From the NCBI RefSeq assembly GCF_024362385.1, contig NZ_CP101466.1, positions 310,001 through 374,000 of the forward strand: 64,000 nucleotides of DNA, in the 5' to 3' direction. The translations under genes and the position numbers were made by a program. Shown one piece after another: positions 16,889 to 25,984 of the stretch; position 1 is the first letter of the stretch; every line of letters starts with the position of its first letter. Source of the stretch: Arthrobacter sp. DNA4. Lineage in GTDB: Bacteria; Actinomycetota; Actinomycetes; Actinomycetales; Micrococcaceae. Under the pieces are notes generated by a model. It ran no database searches and was not told the origin of the DNA. It saw only the letters and a program-made list of their open reading frames with translations.

Positions 16889-17925
16889 TGGTAAGCATCG
16901 CTGCGCTCTACCGGGACCGGGACTCGTTGCCGCTCCGGACCCGGGCGCTCTTCACCTTTGGCGCCGTGGCCGCGCTGCACGCTGCCGCCGTCGTCCTTTT
17001 GCTTGCCGGAACCCGGACCGGGGGCGGCGGGGCGCTGTCCTGGGGACTTGTCCTCACCTCCTACTTGGCCGGAGTGAAGCACAGCTACGACTGGGACCAC
17101 CTGGCCGCCATCGACAACTCCACCCGGAAGTTCGTGGCACAGCGGCAGCATCCGGTGAGTGTGGGCTTCGCGTTCAGCCTGGGCCACAGCTCGGTGGTGA
17201 CCCTGGCCGGGGTGCTGGTGATCGCCGGTGCGTCCATGGTTGGCGGGCTGATGGAGGACGGTACTGCCGGGAACCTGGTGCTGGGGCTGATCGGCAGCGG
17301 TGTATCCGGGCTGTTCCTGCTGGCCATGGGGCTGTTCAACGGCTCGGCCTTCACCCGCTCGGCCGCTGCCTTCCGGCGCTCCCGGTCCGGAGCAGCCATC
17401 GATCCCCGCGACCTGGAACCGCAGGGACTGGTACCGCGCCTGCTGGCCAAACCCCTCGCCAGGGTGCGCCGGTCCCGGAACATCTACGTGATCGGCTTCC
17501 TCTTTGGTCTGGGTTTCGATACCGCCACCACCATCGGGCTGCTGATGATGACGACGGCGGCGTCGCTGGCCGGGGTGCCCCCGTTCGCCCTGCTCGCCCT
17601 CCCGCTCGCCTTCGCCGCCGCGATGACGCTGTGTGATTCGGTGAACGGCATGGCGATGATGCGGATGTACCGCTCGGCGCTGGCTGACCCGCGGCGGAAG
17701 CTTGGCTTCAATGCTGTGGTGACGGGCATCTCGGCGGTCTCGGCCCTGTTCATTGCCGTGATTACTTTGGCCGGCTTCATTCACGCCGCATTCGGGCTGC
17801 ATGATCCGGTGACGGCTTGGCTTTCATCGATCGACCTGGGCGACGCTGGCCTGCTGCTGGTGGCGCTGCTGCTGGCCGTCTGGGGCGGCGCTGCGCTGGC
17901 GTGGAGGCAGGCCCGGAACGGATAG
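16888..17925 (+). CDS. nickel/cobalt transporter, NiCoT family
   Basis: 345 residues whose start overlaps the ureD stop (TGATG). Eight or so hydrophobic helices can be drawn. The family metal-binding motif in the second helix reads KHSYDWDHLAAID (HX4DH form, about residues 66-78). A second signature is GFLFGLGFDTATTIGLL (about 198-214). NiCoT permeases take up Ni2+ or Co2+ at high affinity. Coupling to the urease genes argues for nickel. A loop between helices (about 150-190) is long and basic. A GC-rich hairpin follows. Confidence 0.95.
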   Translation: MVSIAALYRDRDSLPLRTRALFTFGAVAALHAAAVVLLLAGTRTGGGGALSWGLVLTSYLAGVKHSYDWDHLAAIDNSTRKFVAQRQHPVSVGFAFSLGHSSVVTLAGVLVIAGASMVGGLMEDGTAGNLVLGLIGSGVSGLFLLAMGLFNGSAFTRSAAAFRRSRSGAAIDPRDLEPQGLVPRLLAKPLARVRRSRNIYVIGFLFGLGFDTATTIGLLMMTTAASLAGVPPFALLALPLAFAAAMTLCDSVNGMAMMRMYRSALADPRRKLGFNAVVTGISAVSALFIAVITLAGFIHAAFGLHDPVTAWLSSIDLGDAGLLLVALLLAVWGGAALAWRQARNG

Positions 17926-17963
17926 GGGCGCGGAGCCGGCATCCACTGCCGGCGCCGCGCCCC
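17925..17963. terminator. GC-rich hairpin ending the urease-nickel operon
   Basis: GGGGCGCGG (17925-17933) pairs with CCGCGCCCC (17955-17963). The inner GCCGGC (17935-17940) pairs with GCCGGC (17948-17953), giving 15 pairs with one A-G bulge pair and a 7-base loop. It starts at the stop codon of the transporter. There is no T tract. It lies between convergent genes, so it may end both transcripts. Confidence 0.6.
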
Positions 17964-17981
17964 CGTTGGGGTGGGCGGCTC

Positions 17982-19907
17982 CTAGCCGAAATCGGCCACG
18001 TAGCTGGGAACTCCGACGGCGTCCGTGGACACCGGCGCTCCGGTGTCATTGACCACGTGGTCCAGTGTCCCGGCGCCAAGATTCACGGTCAGCAGGCTGT
18101 GCAGCTTCACGCCGGGCGTCACCGGGACCTCGAAGCCGCGGGTGGCGTGGATGGTGGGGTCCACGTTGTTGTACACATAGCTGCCGCCGCCCCACAGTTC
18201 ATGGGTTTTGACGGAGTCTGCCACCTTGTACCCGGCCCAGCCGAGGACCCCGTCATGCTGCCACGCTGCCTGGTTCGGGGCGTCGTAGGGCAGTTCGTTC
18301 TGGAAGAAGACGGTTTTGCCGTTTTCGCCGTTCCAGATGACGTTGTACTCCTGGTAGTGCTCCACGAACAGGCCGGTGGCAGTGACGTTGTTGCCGTTGA
18401 CGATCACGCCGTTCCTGCCGGTGTTGGTGGTCCAACCGACACCGTTGCCGTGGTCGGCGCGCCAGGCCCAGATATGGTCCAGGAGGACGTTGTCGCTGTT
18501 GACTTCCAGGCTGACCGAGGCTTTGCCCACGTGGGGCCCACCGATGCGGAAGAACACATCGTGGAGTGTGGTGGGGTTGGCCGGATCACTGCGGACGGCG
18601 GAGTCTGCTGATCCGCCGCCTGCGCCCGGGATTGCCTTGCCGACTCGCATCAGGGCAGGGGAGTTGACCTCGCCCGCGTCCACGGTGACGGCGGCAATGT
18701 CCACGCCGGGGACATCCGCGACTGTAAGGGGCACTGATCCGTTGACGGCGGTAAGTGATGCCATGCCCAGACCGAGCACCACGGTTCCGGCCCTCTTGAC
18801 CTCGATGCTGCGGTCAATGTCGTAGACCCCGGGGGTCAGGATGAGGTTCTTTCCGCGGGCCAGCTGGGAGTTGATGGCCTGCACTGAATCGCCGGGCTTG
18901 GCGATGTAGAACTCTGCCAGCGGGATGCTGCGGCCTTCCGTGGGACCGTTTTCCCACGTGGTCCCTGCTGCATCCTGGCGGACGGAAGGCACGAATACGC
19001 TGTACTGGCCGTCCGGATCCACCGTCAGGTACGGCTTCTCCCTGCTGACCGGAGTCTTGTCCAGCGTGGTGTACGGCGGGGTGGGGAAGGAGTCGGCGGG
19101 CGCGCCGTCCACGCCCGAGAAGACCTGGTTCCAGACTCCGTTGGACCAGCTGCCGATGCTGCTGTCGCGCACCAGGTACTGCTGCTGGGAGCCATTGATG
19201 ACGGCACCTGTCTTTGAGTCCGCGATGAACCCGCCGCTGGCGTACTGCGGGCCGGCGGTGCAGTAGTCCATCAGGGAGAGGTTGCCGCCGGTGATGTTGA
19301 CCCTGCGCATCGGTGAGGCCTGGGATGCCGCCCAGAAGTTGGCGGAGCTGCGGCAGCCTTCGAGGCCCGTGACATTGATGGTGAGGTTGGACAGTGAGCG
19401 CCAAAAATTGTTCAACGCAATGCAGTTATCCGCGGTGAGGCACCGGTTGTAGACGTCCACGTGTCCGTTGATGGTGACATCGGTGGGTGCTGCGCCCAGG
19501 CCCGCCACCTCGGTGGAGTAGCCCACCTGGACGATCAGCGGCTCCTCGGGCGTGCCATAAGTTCCGGGCTTGAACAGCAGCGAGTAGCGCTTTGAGCCCA
19601 TCTCGTCGTCCACCTGCTGGGCCGCAACGGCGTCCACGGTGGCTTGGATTTGGGCCACGGGCATTCCGGGATCGAAGACGTACGTGTTGGGCCCGAAAGG
19701 GTTTTGCGGGGTCTGTGCCGGCGGCGGTGGCGACGCCGGAGCCTGGACTGCGGGCTGCGCAGCTGACGGTGCGGCCTGTGCTGGAACGGTCGCGCCGGCG
19801 GTGGCAAGCCCGATGAGGAGGGCGGTGCTTGCGGCAACGATGCCAGGGTGGGGCCGGCGCTGTGCCGGAAGGGGTCTGGGTACTTCAGGGCGTAAGGATA
19901 GCGGCAT
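17982..19907 (-). CDS. secreted right-handed beta-helix protein, possible glucan-active enzyme
   Basis: 641 residues from ATG 19907. The open frame to 20102 is ignored because it crosses the operator region. There is a signal peptide (basic start, PGIVAASTALLIGLATAGATVPAQAA, cleavage about residue 48) and then a Pro/Ala linker. The mature part begins NPFGPNTYVFDPGMP and has many short beta-helix repeats (TDVTINGHVDVYN, NNFWRSLSNLTINV, VLGLGMASLTAVNG, NVLLDHIWAWRADHG). I recall homologues in Streptomyces being labelled adenylyl cyclase, which the sequence does not support. The fold resembles pectate-lyase-like and GH55-type proteins. It is divergent from a CebR-type operon, so an extracellular glucan role is inferred. 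Confidence 0.8.
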   Translation of the reverse strand: MPLSLRPEVPRPLPAQRRPHPGIVAASTALLIGLATAGATVPAQAAPSAAQPAVQAPASPPPPAQTPQNPFGPNTYVFDPGMPVAQIQATVDAVAAQQVDDEMGSKRYSLLFKPGTYGTPEEPLIVQVGYSTEVAGLGAAPTDVTINGHVDVYNRCLTADNCIALNNFWRSLSNLTINVTGLEGCRSSANFWAASQASPMRRVNITGGNLSLMDYCTAGPQYASGGFIADSKTGAVINGSQQQYLVRDSSIGSWSNGVWNQVFSGVDGAPADSFPTPPYTTLDKTPVSREKPYLTVDPDGQYSVFVPSVRQDAAGTTWENGPTEGRSIPLAEFYIAKPGDSVQAINSQLARGKNLILTPGVYDIDRSIEVKRAGTVVLGLGMASLTAVNGSVPLTVADVPGVDIAAVTVDAGEVNSPALMRVGKAIPGAGGGSADSAVRSDPANPTTLHDVFFRIGGPHVGKASVSLEVNSDNVLLDHIWAWRADHGNGVGWTTNTGRNGVIVNGNNVTATGLFVEHYQEYNVIWNGENGKTVFFQNELPYDAPNQAAWQHDGVLGWAGYKVADSVKTHELWGGGSYVYNNVDPTIHATRGFEVPVTPGVKLHSLLTVNLGAGTLDHVVNDTGAPVSTDAVGVPSYVADFG

Positions 19908-19976
19908 TGCTGGTCCTGTCAGTGGTGGGACTGGACGACCCGCGGCGGCTGCACTGCGCAGCTTGGGATCGGATGG

Positions 19977-19990
19977 TGGGAGCGCTCCCG
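19977..19990. promoter_or_regulatory. CebR-type operator box 1
   Basis: TGGGAGCGCTCCCG matches 13 of 14 positions of the actinobacterial CebR box TGGGAGCGCTCCCA. It is 70 bases upstream of the beta-helix gene start (minus strand) and is the box closest to that gene. Confidence 0.8.
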
Positions 19991-20033
19991 TCGGGGAAGC
20001 GTAACATCGGCTCCCGGCGCCAGCAAGGGTTGG

Positions 20034-20047
20034 TGGGAGCGCTCCTA
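20034..20047. promoter_or_regulatory. CebR-type operator box 2
   Basis: TGGGAGCGCTCCTA matches the CebR consensus at 13 of 14 positions. It lies immediately upstream of the TTGACA element at 20055-20060. Confidence 0.8.
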
Positions 20048-20054
20048 AAAGTTC

Positions 20055-20060
20055 TTGACA
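20055..20060 (+). promoter_or_regulatory. -35 element of the ABC transporter-GH1 operon promoter
   Basis: A perfect TTGACA occurs between operator boxes 2 and 3. No good -10 is evident at 16-18 bases (the best is a poor CACCAT at 20079-20084). Box 3 begins 27 bases after it, where the start of transcription is expected, so repression by occlusion is plausible. Confidence 0.45.
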
Positions 20061-20087
20061 ATCTCTTGTGAGGTAGGACACCATGTG

Positions 20088-20101
20088 TGAGAGCGCTCCC
20101 A
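20088..20101. promoter_or_regulatory. CebR-type operator box 3
   Basis: TGAGAGCGCTCCCA matches the CebR consensus at 13 of 14 positions. It is about 100 bases before the start of the substrate-binding protein gene and downstream of TTGACA. Confidence 0.8.
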
Positions 20102-20202
20102 CCGCCGGCCGCCGTGCCGGTCAACCAGACCGCTCTACCCTCCATGCCTCCGACCGTGCACCCGGATCGATAGGGCATCCCTGACGAAGGAGTCTTCCCC
20201 CT

Positions 20203-21495
20203 GTGAAAAGCCTCAGCAAGTTCTCCGTGCTTTCGGCCGCCGCCGCGTGCCTTGCCCTGTCGCTCACGGCATGCGGTTCGTCATCGCCCGAGAAATCCGG
20301 CGTGAACGGCGCCACCGGGTCCGAGGCAGTTACCCTCACGGTCGGCACCTTCAACGAGTTCGGCTACGAGAAACTCTTTGACGAATACCAAGCGCTGAAC
20401 CCGAACGTGACCATCGAACACAAGAAGGCGGCAACCACCAACGAGGCACGGGACAACCTCACCACGCGCCTTGCTGCGGGCTCAGGGCTGTCCGACATCG
20501 AAGCCGTAGAGGTGGACTGGCTTCCGGAACTCCTCCAGTATCCGGACCGCTTCGCCGACCTGAAAGACCCTGCAGTGGAAGGGCGGTGGCTGGACTGGAA
20601 GGCCGAGGCCGCCACCACCCCTGACGGCAAGCTCCTTGGCTACGGGACTGACTCCGGCCCCGAAGCTGTTTGCTACAACGCCGAACTGCTCAAGAAGGCC
20701 GGCTTGCCCACGGAACGCGGGGAGGTGGCCAAGATGCTGGGCACCACCTGGGACAGCTATTTCCAAGCCGGCAAGGCATTCAAGGCTGCAAGCCCGGATT
20801 CTGCATGGTTCGATTCGGCAGGGGCAATTTACCAAGGCATGAGCAATCAGCTTGAAAAGGTCTACGAGGAGGAGGACGGCACCGTCATCGCCACGGAGAA
20901 CCAGCAGGTCAAGGACACGTACAAGCAGGTTCTGAAAGCCTCGACCGAAGACGGGCTGTCCGCCCACCTCAAGCAGTGGAGCGACGATTGGGCTTCCGGT
21001 TTCCAAACCGGCGCCTTCGCCACAACACTCTGCCCGGGCTGGATGCTTGGTGTTATCGAGGGTAACGCGGCCGGTGTCACCGGCTGGGACGTGGCCAATG
21101 TCTTCCCCGGCGGCGGCGGAAACTGGGGCGGCTCCTACCTGACAGTTCCCACCCAGGGCGCACACCAGGCCGAGGCCAAGAAGCTGGCCGGATGGCTGAC
21201 TGCGCCAGAGCAGCAGATCAAGGCATTCACCGCCAAGGGCACCTTCCCCAGCCAGAAGGAAGCCCTCGACAGCAGCGCACTGCTGGGCCAGACGAACGCG
21301 TTCTTCAACGGCGCCCCTACCGGCGAAATCTTTGCCGAACGGGCCAAGGCCGTTGACGTGACCCCCTTCAAGGGCACCAAATTCTTCGCCATCAATGACG
21401 CCATGCAGCAGGCCCTCACCCGCGTGGACGTCGACAAAACGGACGACGCCGCCTCCTCCTGGGAGAAGTTTGTCACCGCAGTGAAGTCCCTCTAA
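20203..21495 (+). CDS. sugar ABC transporter substrate-binding lipoprotein (CebE-like)
   Basis: 430 residues from GTG 20203 with AAGGAG 11 bases upstream. A lipoprotein signal ends in LTAC (Cys about 24), and the mature chain is a family-1 solute-binding fold: VTLTVGTFNEFGYEKLFDEYQALNPNVTIEHKKA, SDIEAVEVDWLPELLQYPDRFADL, GYGTDSGPEAVCYNAELLKKAG, and NWGGSYLTVPTQGAHQAEAKKLAGWL. It would capture a glucoside outside the membrane and hand it to the two permeases that follow. Three CebR-type boxes upstream and a downstream GH1 enzyme suggest cellobiose or another beta-glucoside, with beta-1,3 glucan products as an alternative. Confidence 0.93.
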   Translation: MKSLSKFSVLSAAAACLALSLTACGSSSPEKSGVNGATGSEAVTLTVGTFNEFGYEKLFDEYQALNPNVTIEHKKAATTNEARDNLTTRLAAGSGLSDIEAVEVDWLPELLQYPDRFADLKDPAVEGRWLDWKAEAATTPDGKLLGYGTDSGPEAVCYNAELLKKAGLPTERGEVAKMLGTTWDSYFQAGKAFKAASPDSAWFDSAGAIYQGMSNQLEKVYEEEDGTVIATENQQVKDTYKQVLKASTEDGLSAHLKQWSDDWASGFQTGAFATTLCPGWMLGVIEGNAAGVTGWDVANVFPGGGGNWGGSYLTVPTQGAHQAEAKKLAGWLTAPEQQIKAFTAKGTFPSQKEALDSSALLGQTNAFFNGAPTGEIFAERAKAVDVTPFKGTKFFAINDAMQQALTRVDVDKTDDAASSWEKFVTAVKSL

Positions 21496-21497
21496 AC

Positions 21498-22490
21498 ATG
21501 GCTGTCACCGACCGGGTCAAGCCACGGAGCCCCCGGAGGCAGTCCCTGCCTCCGGAAGGGACGAAGGGTGTCCGGCGCCTGGCCTTCTCCCAGCAGGTGT
21601 CCAAGTGGGACGTCAAGGTGTCCCCCTACCTCTACATCTCGCCGTTCTTCATCCTGTTTGCCATCACCGGGCTCTTCCCCCTGGTGTACACGGCGTGGGT
21701 TTCCCTCCACAACTGGAACCTCATCGGTGGACAGGGCAAGTTCACAGGCCTGGAAAACTACGCCTTTGTGGTGGCCCAGCCCTACTTCTGGAACGCGGTG
21801 GGCAACACCTTCAGCATCTTCATCCTGTCCTCCGTCCCCCAGGTTGTTATTGCACTGGTGATAGCGGCGGTGCTGGACGCGAACCTGAGGGCAAGGACGT
21901 TCTGGCGGATGGGGGTCCTGGTGCCGTTCGTCGTGGCGCCCGTGGCGGTGGGCCTGATCTTCAACAACCTCTTCGCAGACCAGTTCGGACTGATCAACGG
22001 GGTGTTGACGGCGGCAGGGCTGGACCCGGTCCGGTGGCATTCCGAATCTGTAGCCAGCCACCTGGCGATCGCCACCATGGTGAATTTCCGGTGGACAGGC
22101 TACAACGCGCTGATCTTCCTCGCGGCCATGCAGGCCATTCTCCGGGACGTGTTCGAGGCGGCAACGATCGACGGCGCCGGCCGGCTGCGCCAGTTCTTCT
22201 CCGTTACCGTCCCCATGCTGCGTCCGACGGTGATCTTCGTGGTGATCACCTCGACCATCGGCGGCCTGCAGATCTTCGACGAGCCGCGGGTCTTCGACCA
22301 GTCGGGCCTGGGCGGAGCGGACAGGCAATGGCAGACGCTGACGATGTATATCTGGGAACTCGGCTGGGGCCAGCGCAACTTTGGCAGGGCCTCGGCTGTG
22401 GCGTGGCTGCTTTTCCTGATCATTGTGCTGATCGCCCTGTTCAACTTCCTCATCGCCAAGCGCATCGCAAGCCAGGGAGGCCGCAAATGA
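21498..22490 (+). CDS. sugar ABC transporter permease (CebF/MalF type)
   Basis: 330 residues, starting two bases after the preceding stop. A basic N-terminal tail precedes six predicted helices, and the EAA loop is visible as IFLAAMQAILRDVFEAATIDGAGRLRQFFSVTVPMLRPT (about residues 205-245), which contacts the ATPase. No ATPase gene is present in this operon, so a shared MsiK-like ATPase encoded elsewhere must energise it, as is usual for actinobacterial CUT1 transporters. The 3' end overlaps the next permease by four bases. Confidence 0.93.
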   Translation: MAVTDRVKPRSPRRQSLPPEGTKGVRRLAFSQQVSKWDVKVSPYLYISPFFILFAITGLFPLVYTAWVSLHNWNLIGGQGKFTGLENYAFVVAQPYFWNAVGNTFSIFILSSVPQVVIALVIAAVLDANLRARTFWRMGVLVPFVVAPVAVGLIFNNLFADQFGLINGVLTAAGLDPVRWHSESVASHLAIATMVNFRWTGYNALIFLAAMQAILRDVFEAATIDGAGRLRQFFSVTVPMLRPTVIFVVITSTIGGLQIFDEPRVFDQSGLGGADRQWQTLTMYIWELGWGQRNFGRASAVAWLLFLIIVLIALFNFLIAKRIASQGGRK

Positions 22491-23404
22491 GCTCCATCCC
22501 CATGATCGAACAGACGGTAAGCAAAGGGGCCGCACGGGCAGCCGCGCGGCGCGGGCCGGGTGCCAGGGGTCCGAGGGCCGGCCGCGGGAGTGCCCGCAGG
22601 CCCGGTTTCCTCACGTACGGGTTCCTCGGCGCTGTGCTTCTGGCGTCCCTCTTTCCGCTCTACTGGTCCTTTCTGGTCGGCAGCCACGACAGCACCGTCC
22701 TGAGCCGTGGCATCCCGCTGTTGCCCGGGGGCAACTTCCTGGTCAACGCCGCGAAGGTTTTCGACAGCATCCCGTTCTGGAAGGCGATGGGCAACAGCCT
22801 CATCGTCTCGTGCGTGACTGCGGCCTCCGTCGTCGTGTTCTCCACCCTGGCCGTCTTCGCCTTCGCCAAGCTCCGGTTCCGGGGCAGTAAGGGGTTGTTG
22901 GTGTTCGTCATCGCAACGATGGCGGTTCCCACCCAGCTCGGCGTGGTTCCGCTGTTTATCGTGATGTCCAAACTGGGGTGGACCGGCTCGCTCTGGGCTG
23001 TCATCATCCCCGGTGTTGTCACGGCTTTCGGCGTGTTCTGGATGACCCAGTACCTGCGCGACGCCCTTCCGGATGAACTCATTGAGGCAGTGAGGATGGA
23101 TGGGGCTTCCATGATCCAGGCCTTCTGGTACATAGGATTCCCGGCTGCCCGGCCCGCGGCCGCCATGCTCGCGCTGTTCACCTTCGTGGCCACCTGGACG
23201 AACTTCTTTTGGCCGTTCATCGTCCTGGACCCCTCGAACCCCACCCTTCCGGTGGCCCTGCAATTGCTGCAGGCTGCCCATTTCGTGGACTACTCCGTGG
23301 TCCTGGCCGGTGCCGTCCTGGCCACTGTCCCGCTCCTGCTTCTGTTTATCGCAGCAGGCCGGCAACTCGTATCTGGAATTATGCAAGGAGCAGTCAAGGG
23401 ATGA
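22487..23404 (+). CDS. sugar ABC transporter permease (CebG/MalG type)
   Basis: 305 residues from ATG 22487 in the ATGA overlap. The open frame to 21605 overlaps the other permease and is a shadow extension. A disordered Arg/Gly-rich N-terminus (about 45 residues) leads into six helices. The EAA loop reads LPDELIEAVRMDGASMIQAFWYIGFPAARPA. It pairs with the permease at 21498 to form the channel. Its own stop overlaps the GH1 start (ATGA), showing tight coupling of import and hydrolysis. Confidence 0.93.
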   Translation: MSSIPMIEQTVSKGAARAAARRGPGARGPRAGRGSARRPGFLTYGFLGAVLLASLFPLYWSFLVGSHDSTVLSRGIPLLPGGNFLVNAAKVFDSIPFWKAMGNSLIVSCVTAASVVVFSTLAVFAFAKLRFRGSKGLLVFVIATMAVPTQLGVVPLFIVMSKLGWTGSLWAVIIPGVVTAFGVFWMTQYLRDALPDELIEAVRMDGASMIQAFWYIGFPAARPAAAMLALFTFVATWTNFFWPFIVLDPSNPTLPVALQLLQAAHFVDYSVVLAGAVLATVPLLLLFIAAGRQLVSGIMQGAVKG

Positions 23405-24885
23405 GTTCCACCCAACTTTCGTTCCCGGAGGGGTTTCTCTGGGGCACGGCAACAGCTGCCTACCAAATTGAAGGGGCAGCACATGCCGAGGGCCGACAGG
23501 ACTCTATCTGGGATGCGTTCGCGCGGCTGCCCGGTGCGGTGGCAGACGGTCACAACGGGGAAGTGGCGTGCGACCACTACCGGCGCTACAAGCAGGACGT
23601 GGCCCTAATGGCCGATATGAACATGGGGGCCTACCGGTTCTCTATTTCCTGGGCCCGTTGCATGCCCGACGGCGCCACGCCCAATCCCGAAGGCCTCGAC
23701 TTCTACTCCCGTCTGGTCGACGAACTCTTGGCGGCAGGCATTACGCCTTGGCTGACCCTGTACCACTGGGACCTGCCCCAGGCGCTTGAGGACAAGGGCG
23801 GCTGGGCCAACCGGGACACGGCATACCGTTTCGCCGAGTACGCGGCCCTCATGCACAGCGTCCTGGGCGACCGGGTCCGGATTTGGACGACCCTCAACGA
23901 GCCGTGGTGCTCGGCGTTCCTGGGCTATGCGGCCGGCATCCATGCACCGGGGAGACAGGACCCGCGGGCCGGGTTGGCTGCCGCCCACCACCTGCTGCTT
24001 GGGCATGGACTCGCAGCACGGGAAATTCGCCGCCAGGACTCCGGGGCCTCCGTAGGCATCACCCTGAACCTGACAGTCGCGGATCCGCGGGATCCCGGCA
24101 GCGAGGGTGACAGGGACGCGGCAAGGAGGATCGACGGCCAGTTCAACAGGATCTTCCTGGAACCGCTGTTCAAGGGGGAGTACCCGGCCGACCTGCTGGC
24201 GGACGTTGCGCACCTTGGCCTGGCCGAGCTGGTGCAGGACGGGGATCTGGAGACCATTTCCACGCCCCTGGACCTGCTCGGCGTCAACTACTACCACGGT
24301 GAATCGCTGACCAAGGATCCTGCCGATGTCCCGGGCCAGCCTGATGCAACGACGACGGCGTCTCCTGAGCAGGTGGTCCGCGCGGTGTCCTCACCGTTCG
24401 TGGCGGCTGACGGCGCGCGTTCGGTGCCCCGCGGCCTGCCACTGACGGGAATGGGTTGGGAGGTCCAGCCGGAGGGGCTGCGGCGCCTGCTCAACCGGCT
24501 GCAGGCAGAGTACACCGGTCCGGCGGGGATCCCGGTGTACATCACGGAAAACGGCGCAGCTTACGATGACGTCCCTGACAGCGCGGGGTTCGTGGACGAC
24601 CAGGACCGGCTGGGATTCTTCGCGGCCCATCTCCACGCAGTACATGGTGCGATCGCAGATGGTGTGGACGTCCGCGGGTACCTGGCCTGGTCCCTGCTGG
24701 ACAACTTCGAGTGGTCCTTCGGCTACCACCAGCGCTTTGGACTGGTCCGGGTGGACTACACAACGCAGGAACGCATCCCCAAAGCCAGTGCCTTGTGGTA
24801 CTCGGCGGTGGCTTCTTCCAATGCCGTTCCAGCCCCCGGCAGCCCGGTGCCGACTACGGAGCAAGGTGTCGTATTGTCGGTGTAA
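23401..24885 (+). CDS. beta-glucosidase, GH1
   Basis: 494 residues from ATG 23401 overlapping the permease stop. Family 1 signature FPEGFLWGTATAAYQIEGA at residues 8-26. The acid/base is in TTLNEPW (Glu 167) and the nucleophile in YITENGA (Glu 383). WSLLDNFEWSFGYHQRFGLVRVD is the C-terminal substrate-pocket block. There is no export signal, so it hydrolyses imported beta-glucosides such as cellobiose or laminaribiose to glucose. Position between the transporter and the LacI gene gives the same order as ceb operons of other Actinobacteria. Confidence 0.96.
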   Translation: MSSTQLSFPEGFLWGTATAAYQIEGAAHAEGRQDSIWDAFARLPGAVADGHNGEVACDHYRRYKQDVALMADMNMGAYRFSISWARCMPDGATPNPEGLDFYSRLVDELLAAGITPWLTLYHWDLPQALEDKGGWANRDTAYRFAEYAALMHSVLGDRVRIWTTLNEPWCSAFLGYAAGIHAPGRQDPRAGLAAAHHLLLGHGLAAREIRRQDSGASVGITLNLTVADPRDPGSEGDRDAARRIDGQFNRIFLEPLFKGEYPADLLADVAHLGLAELVQDGDLETISTPLDLLGVNYYHGESLTKDPADVPGQPDATTTASPEQVVRAVSSPFVAADGARSVPRGLPLTGMGWEVQPEGLRRLLNRLQAEYTGPAGIPVYITENGAAYDDVPDSAGFVDDQDRLGFFAAHLHAVHGAIADGVDVRGYLAWSLLDNFEWSFGYHQRFGLVRVDYTTQERIPKASALWYSAVASSNAVPAPGSPVPTTEQGVVLSV

Positions 24886-25937
24886 TGAACGAAAAGACCA
24901 GCCGCCCTGCCTTGGCCGCAGCAGGGCGGACCAGTCCCACGCTGGAGGACCTGGCGTCCGCCGCCGGGGTGTCCCGCTCCACTGCATCCCGTGCCATCAA
25001 CGGCGGATCCAAGGTGAGCCCGGAAGCCCAGGCTGCGGTTGACGCCGCGATCGTGGCGTTGGGCTACACCCCAAACCGTGCAGCGCGAAGCCTGGTCACC
25101 CGGCGCACGGGTTCGGTGGCGCTGGTCATCCCCGAACCCGACGCCCGGGTCATGATGGACCCGTACTTCGCCGCAGTCATTACTGGAGTCAATGAAGCAC
25201 TGCGCGAGACGGACCTGCAGCTGGTACTGCTGATGTCCCGGGCCGGCGACGACTCTGCGCGGACCATCCGCTACCTGCGCGGGGGCCACGTTGACGGGGC
25301 GATCGTGGTATCCCACCACCGCGCCGACGACTGGGTTGAGACCCTCGGCGCTACCGGTTTGCCCACCGTCTTCATCGGCAGGCCGTGGGATACGGAATCC
25401 GGGATTCCCTACGTGGACCTGGACAACTTCGAGGGCGGGCGGCTGGCGGCACGGCATCTGGCGGGCATCGGCTGCACCCGGCCCGCAACTGTCGCCGGCC
25501 CCACCGATATGACGGCCGCCGTCGACCGCCTGGAAGGATGGCTGCAGGGACTCAGGGAAGCCGGCCTTGAGCCCGGACCGGTCATCCACGGGGACTTCAC
25601 GACGCCGGGAGGTGCCGAGGCTGCGGCCCAACTGCTGGCCGAGACGCCTGACGTGGACGGGATATTCGCCGCATCAGACCTCATGGCGCTCGGGGTGGTG
25701 GACACTCTTCGCGGAAGCGGGCGGCGGGTGCCGGACGACGTGGCGGTGGTGGGCTTCGACAACCACCCCATCCAGGCGTCAAACGGCCTGGGACTCACCA
25801 CCGTGGCCCATCCCGTGGCGGACATCGCGGCTGCGGCCGGAAAGCTGCTGGTCAGCGCCATTAGCAACCCCGGCGAGGCCTGGGAGCCCGTCATTTATCG
25901 GGCGGAACTGGTGGTGCGCGGAAGCACTGCTTTGTAG
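24885..25937 (+). CDS. LacI-family repressor, CebR-like
   Basis: 350 residues, ATG overlapping the GH1 stop by one base. The helix-turn-helix is at TLEDLASAAGVSRSTASRAINGGSKVSPEAQAAV (about residues 19-52), the hinge at NRAARSLVTRRTGS, and the effector domain ends with DVAVVGFDNHPIQASNGLGLTTV. As last gene of an operon preceded by three boxes matching TGGGAGCGCTCCCA, it is the obvious repressor, presumably released by cellobiose or a related disaccharide. It should control both its own operon and the divergent beta-helix gene. Confidence 0.9.
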   Translation: MNEKTSRPALAAAGRTSPTLEDLASAAGVSRSTASRAINGGSKVSPEAQAAVDAAIVALGYTPNRAARSLVTRRTGSVALVIPEPDARVMMDPYFAAVITGVNEALRETDLQLVLLMSRAGDDSARTIRYLRGGHVDGAIVVSHHRADDWVETLGATGLPTVFIGRPWDTESGIPYVDLDNFEGGRLAARHLAGIGCTRPATVAGPTDMTAAVDRLEGWLQGLREAGLEPGPVIHGDFTTPGGAEAAAQLLAETPDVDGIFAASDLMALGVVDTLRGSGRRVPDDVAVVGFDNHPIQASNGLGLTTVAHPVADIAAAAGKLLVSAISNPGEAWEPVIYRAELVVRGSTAL

Positions 25938-25984
25938 CCGGCTGCGGACCCGCGGCGCCGAAGCGGCCCGGCCTAGGGCCCGGC

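Noticed and set aside
25938..25984. Terminator between the CebR-like gene and the hexapeptide-repeat gene
   Set aside because: GC-rich partial symmetries (CCCGGCCTAGGGCCCGG) are present but no clean stem could be drawn.
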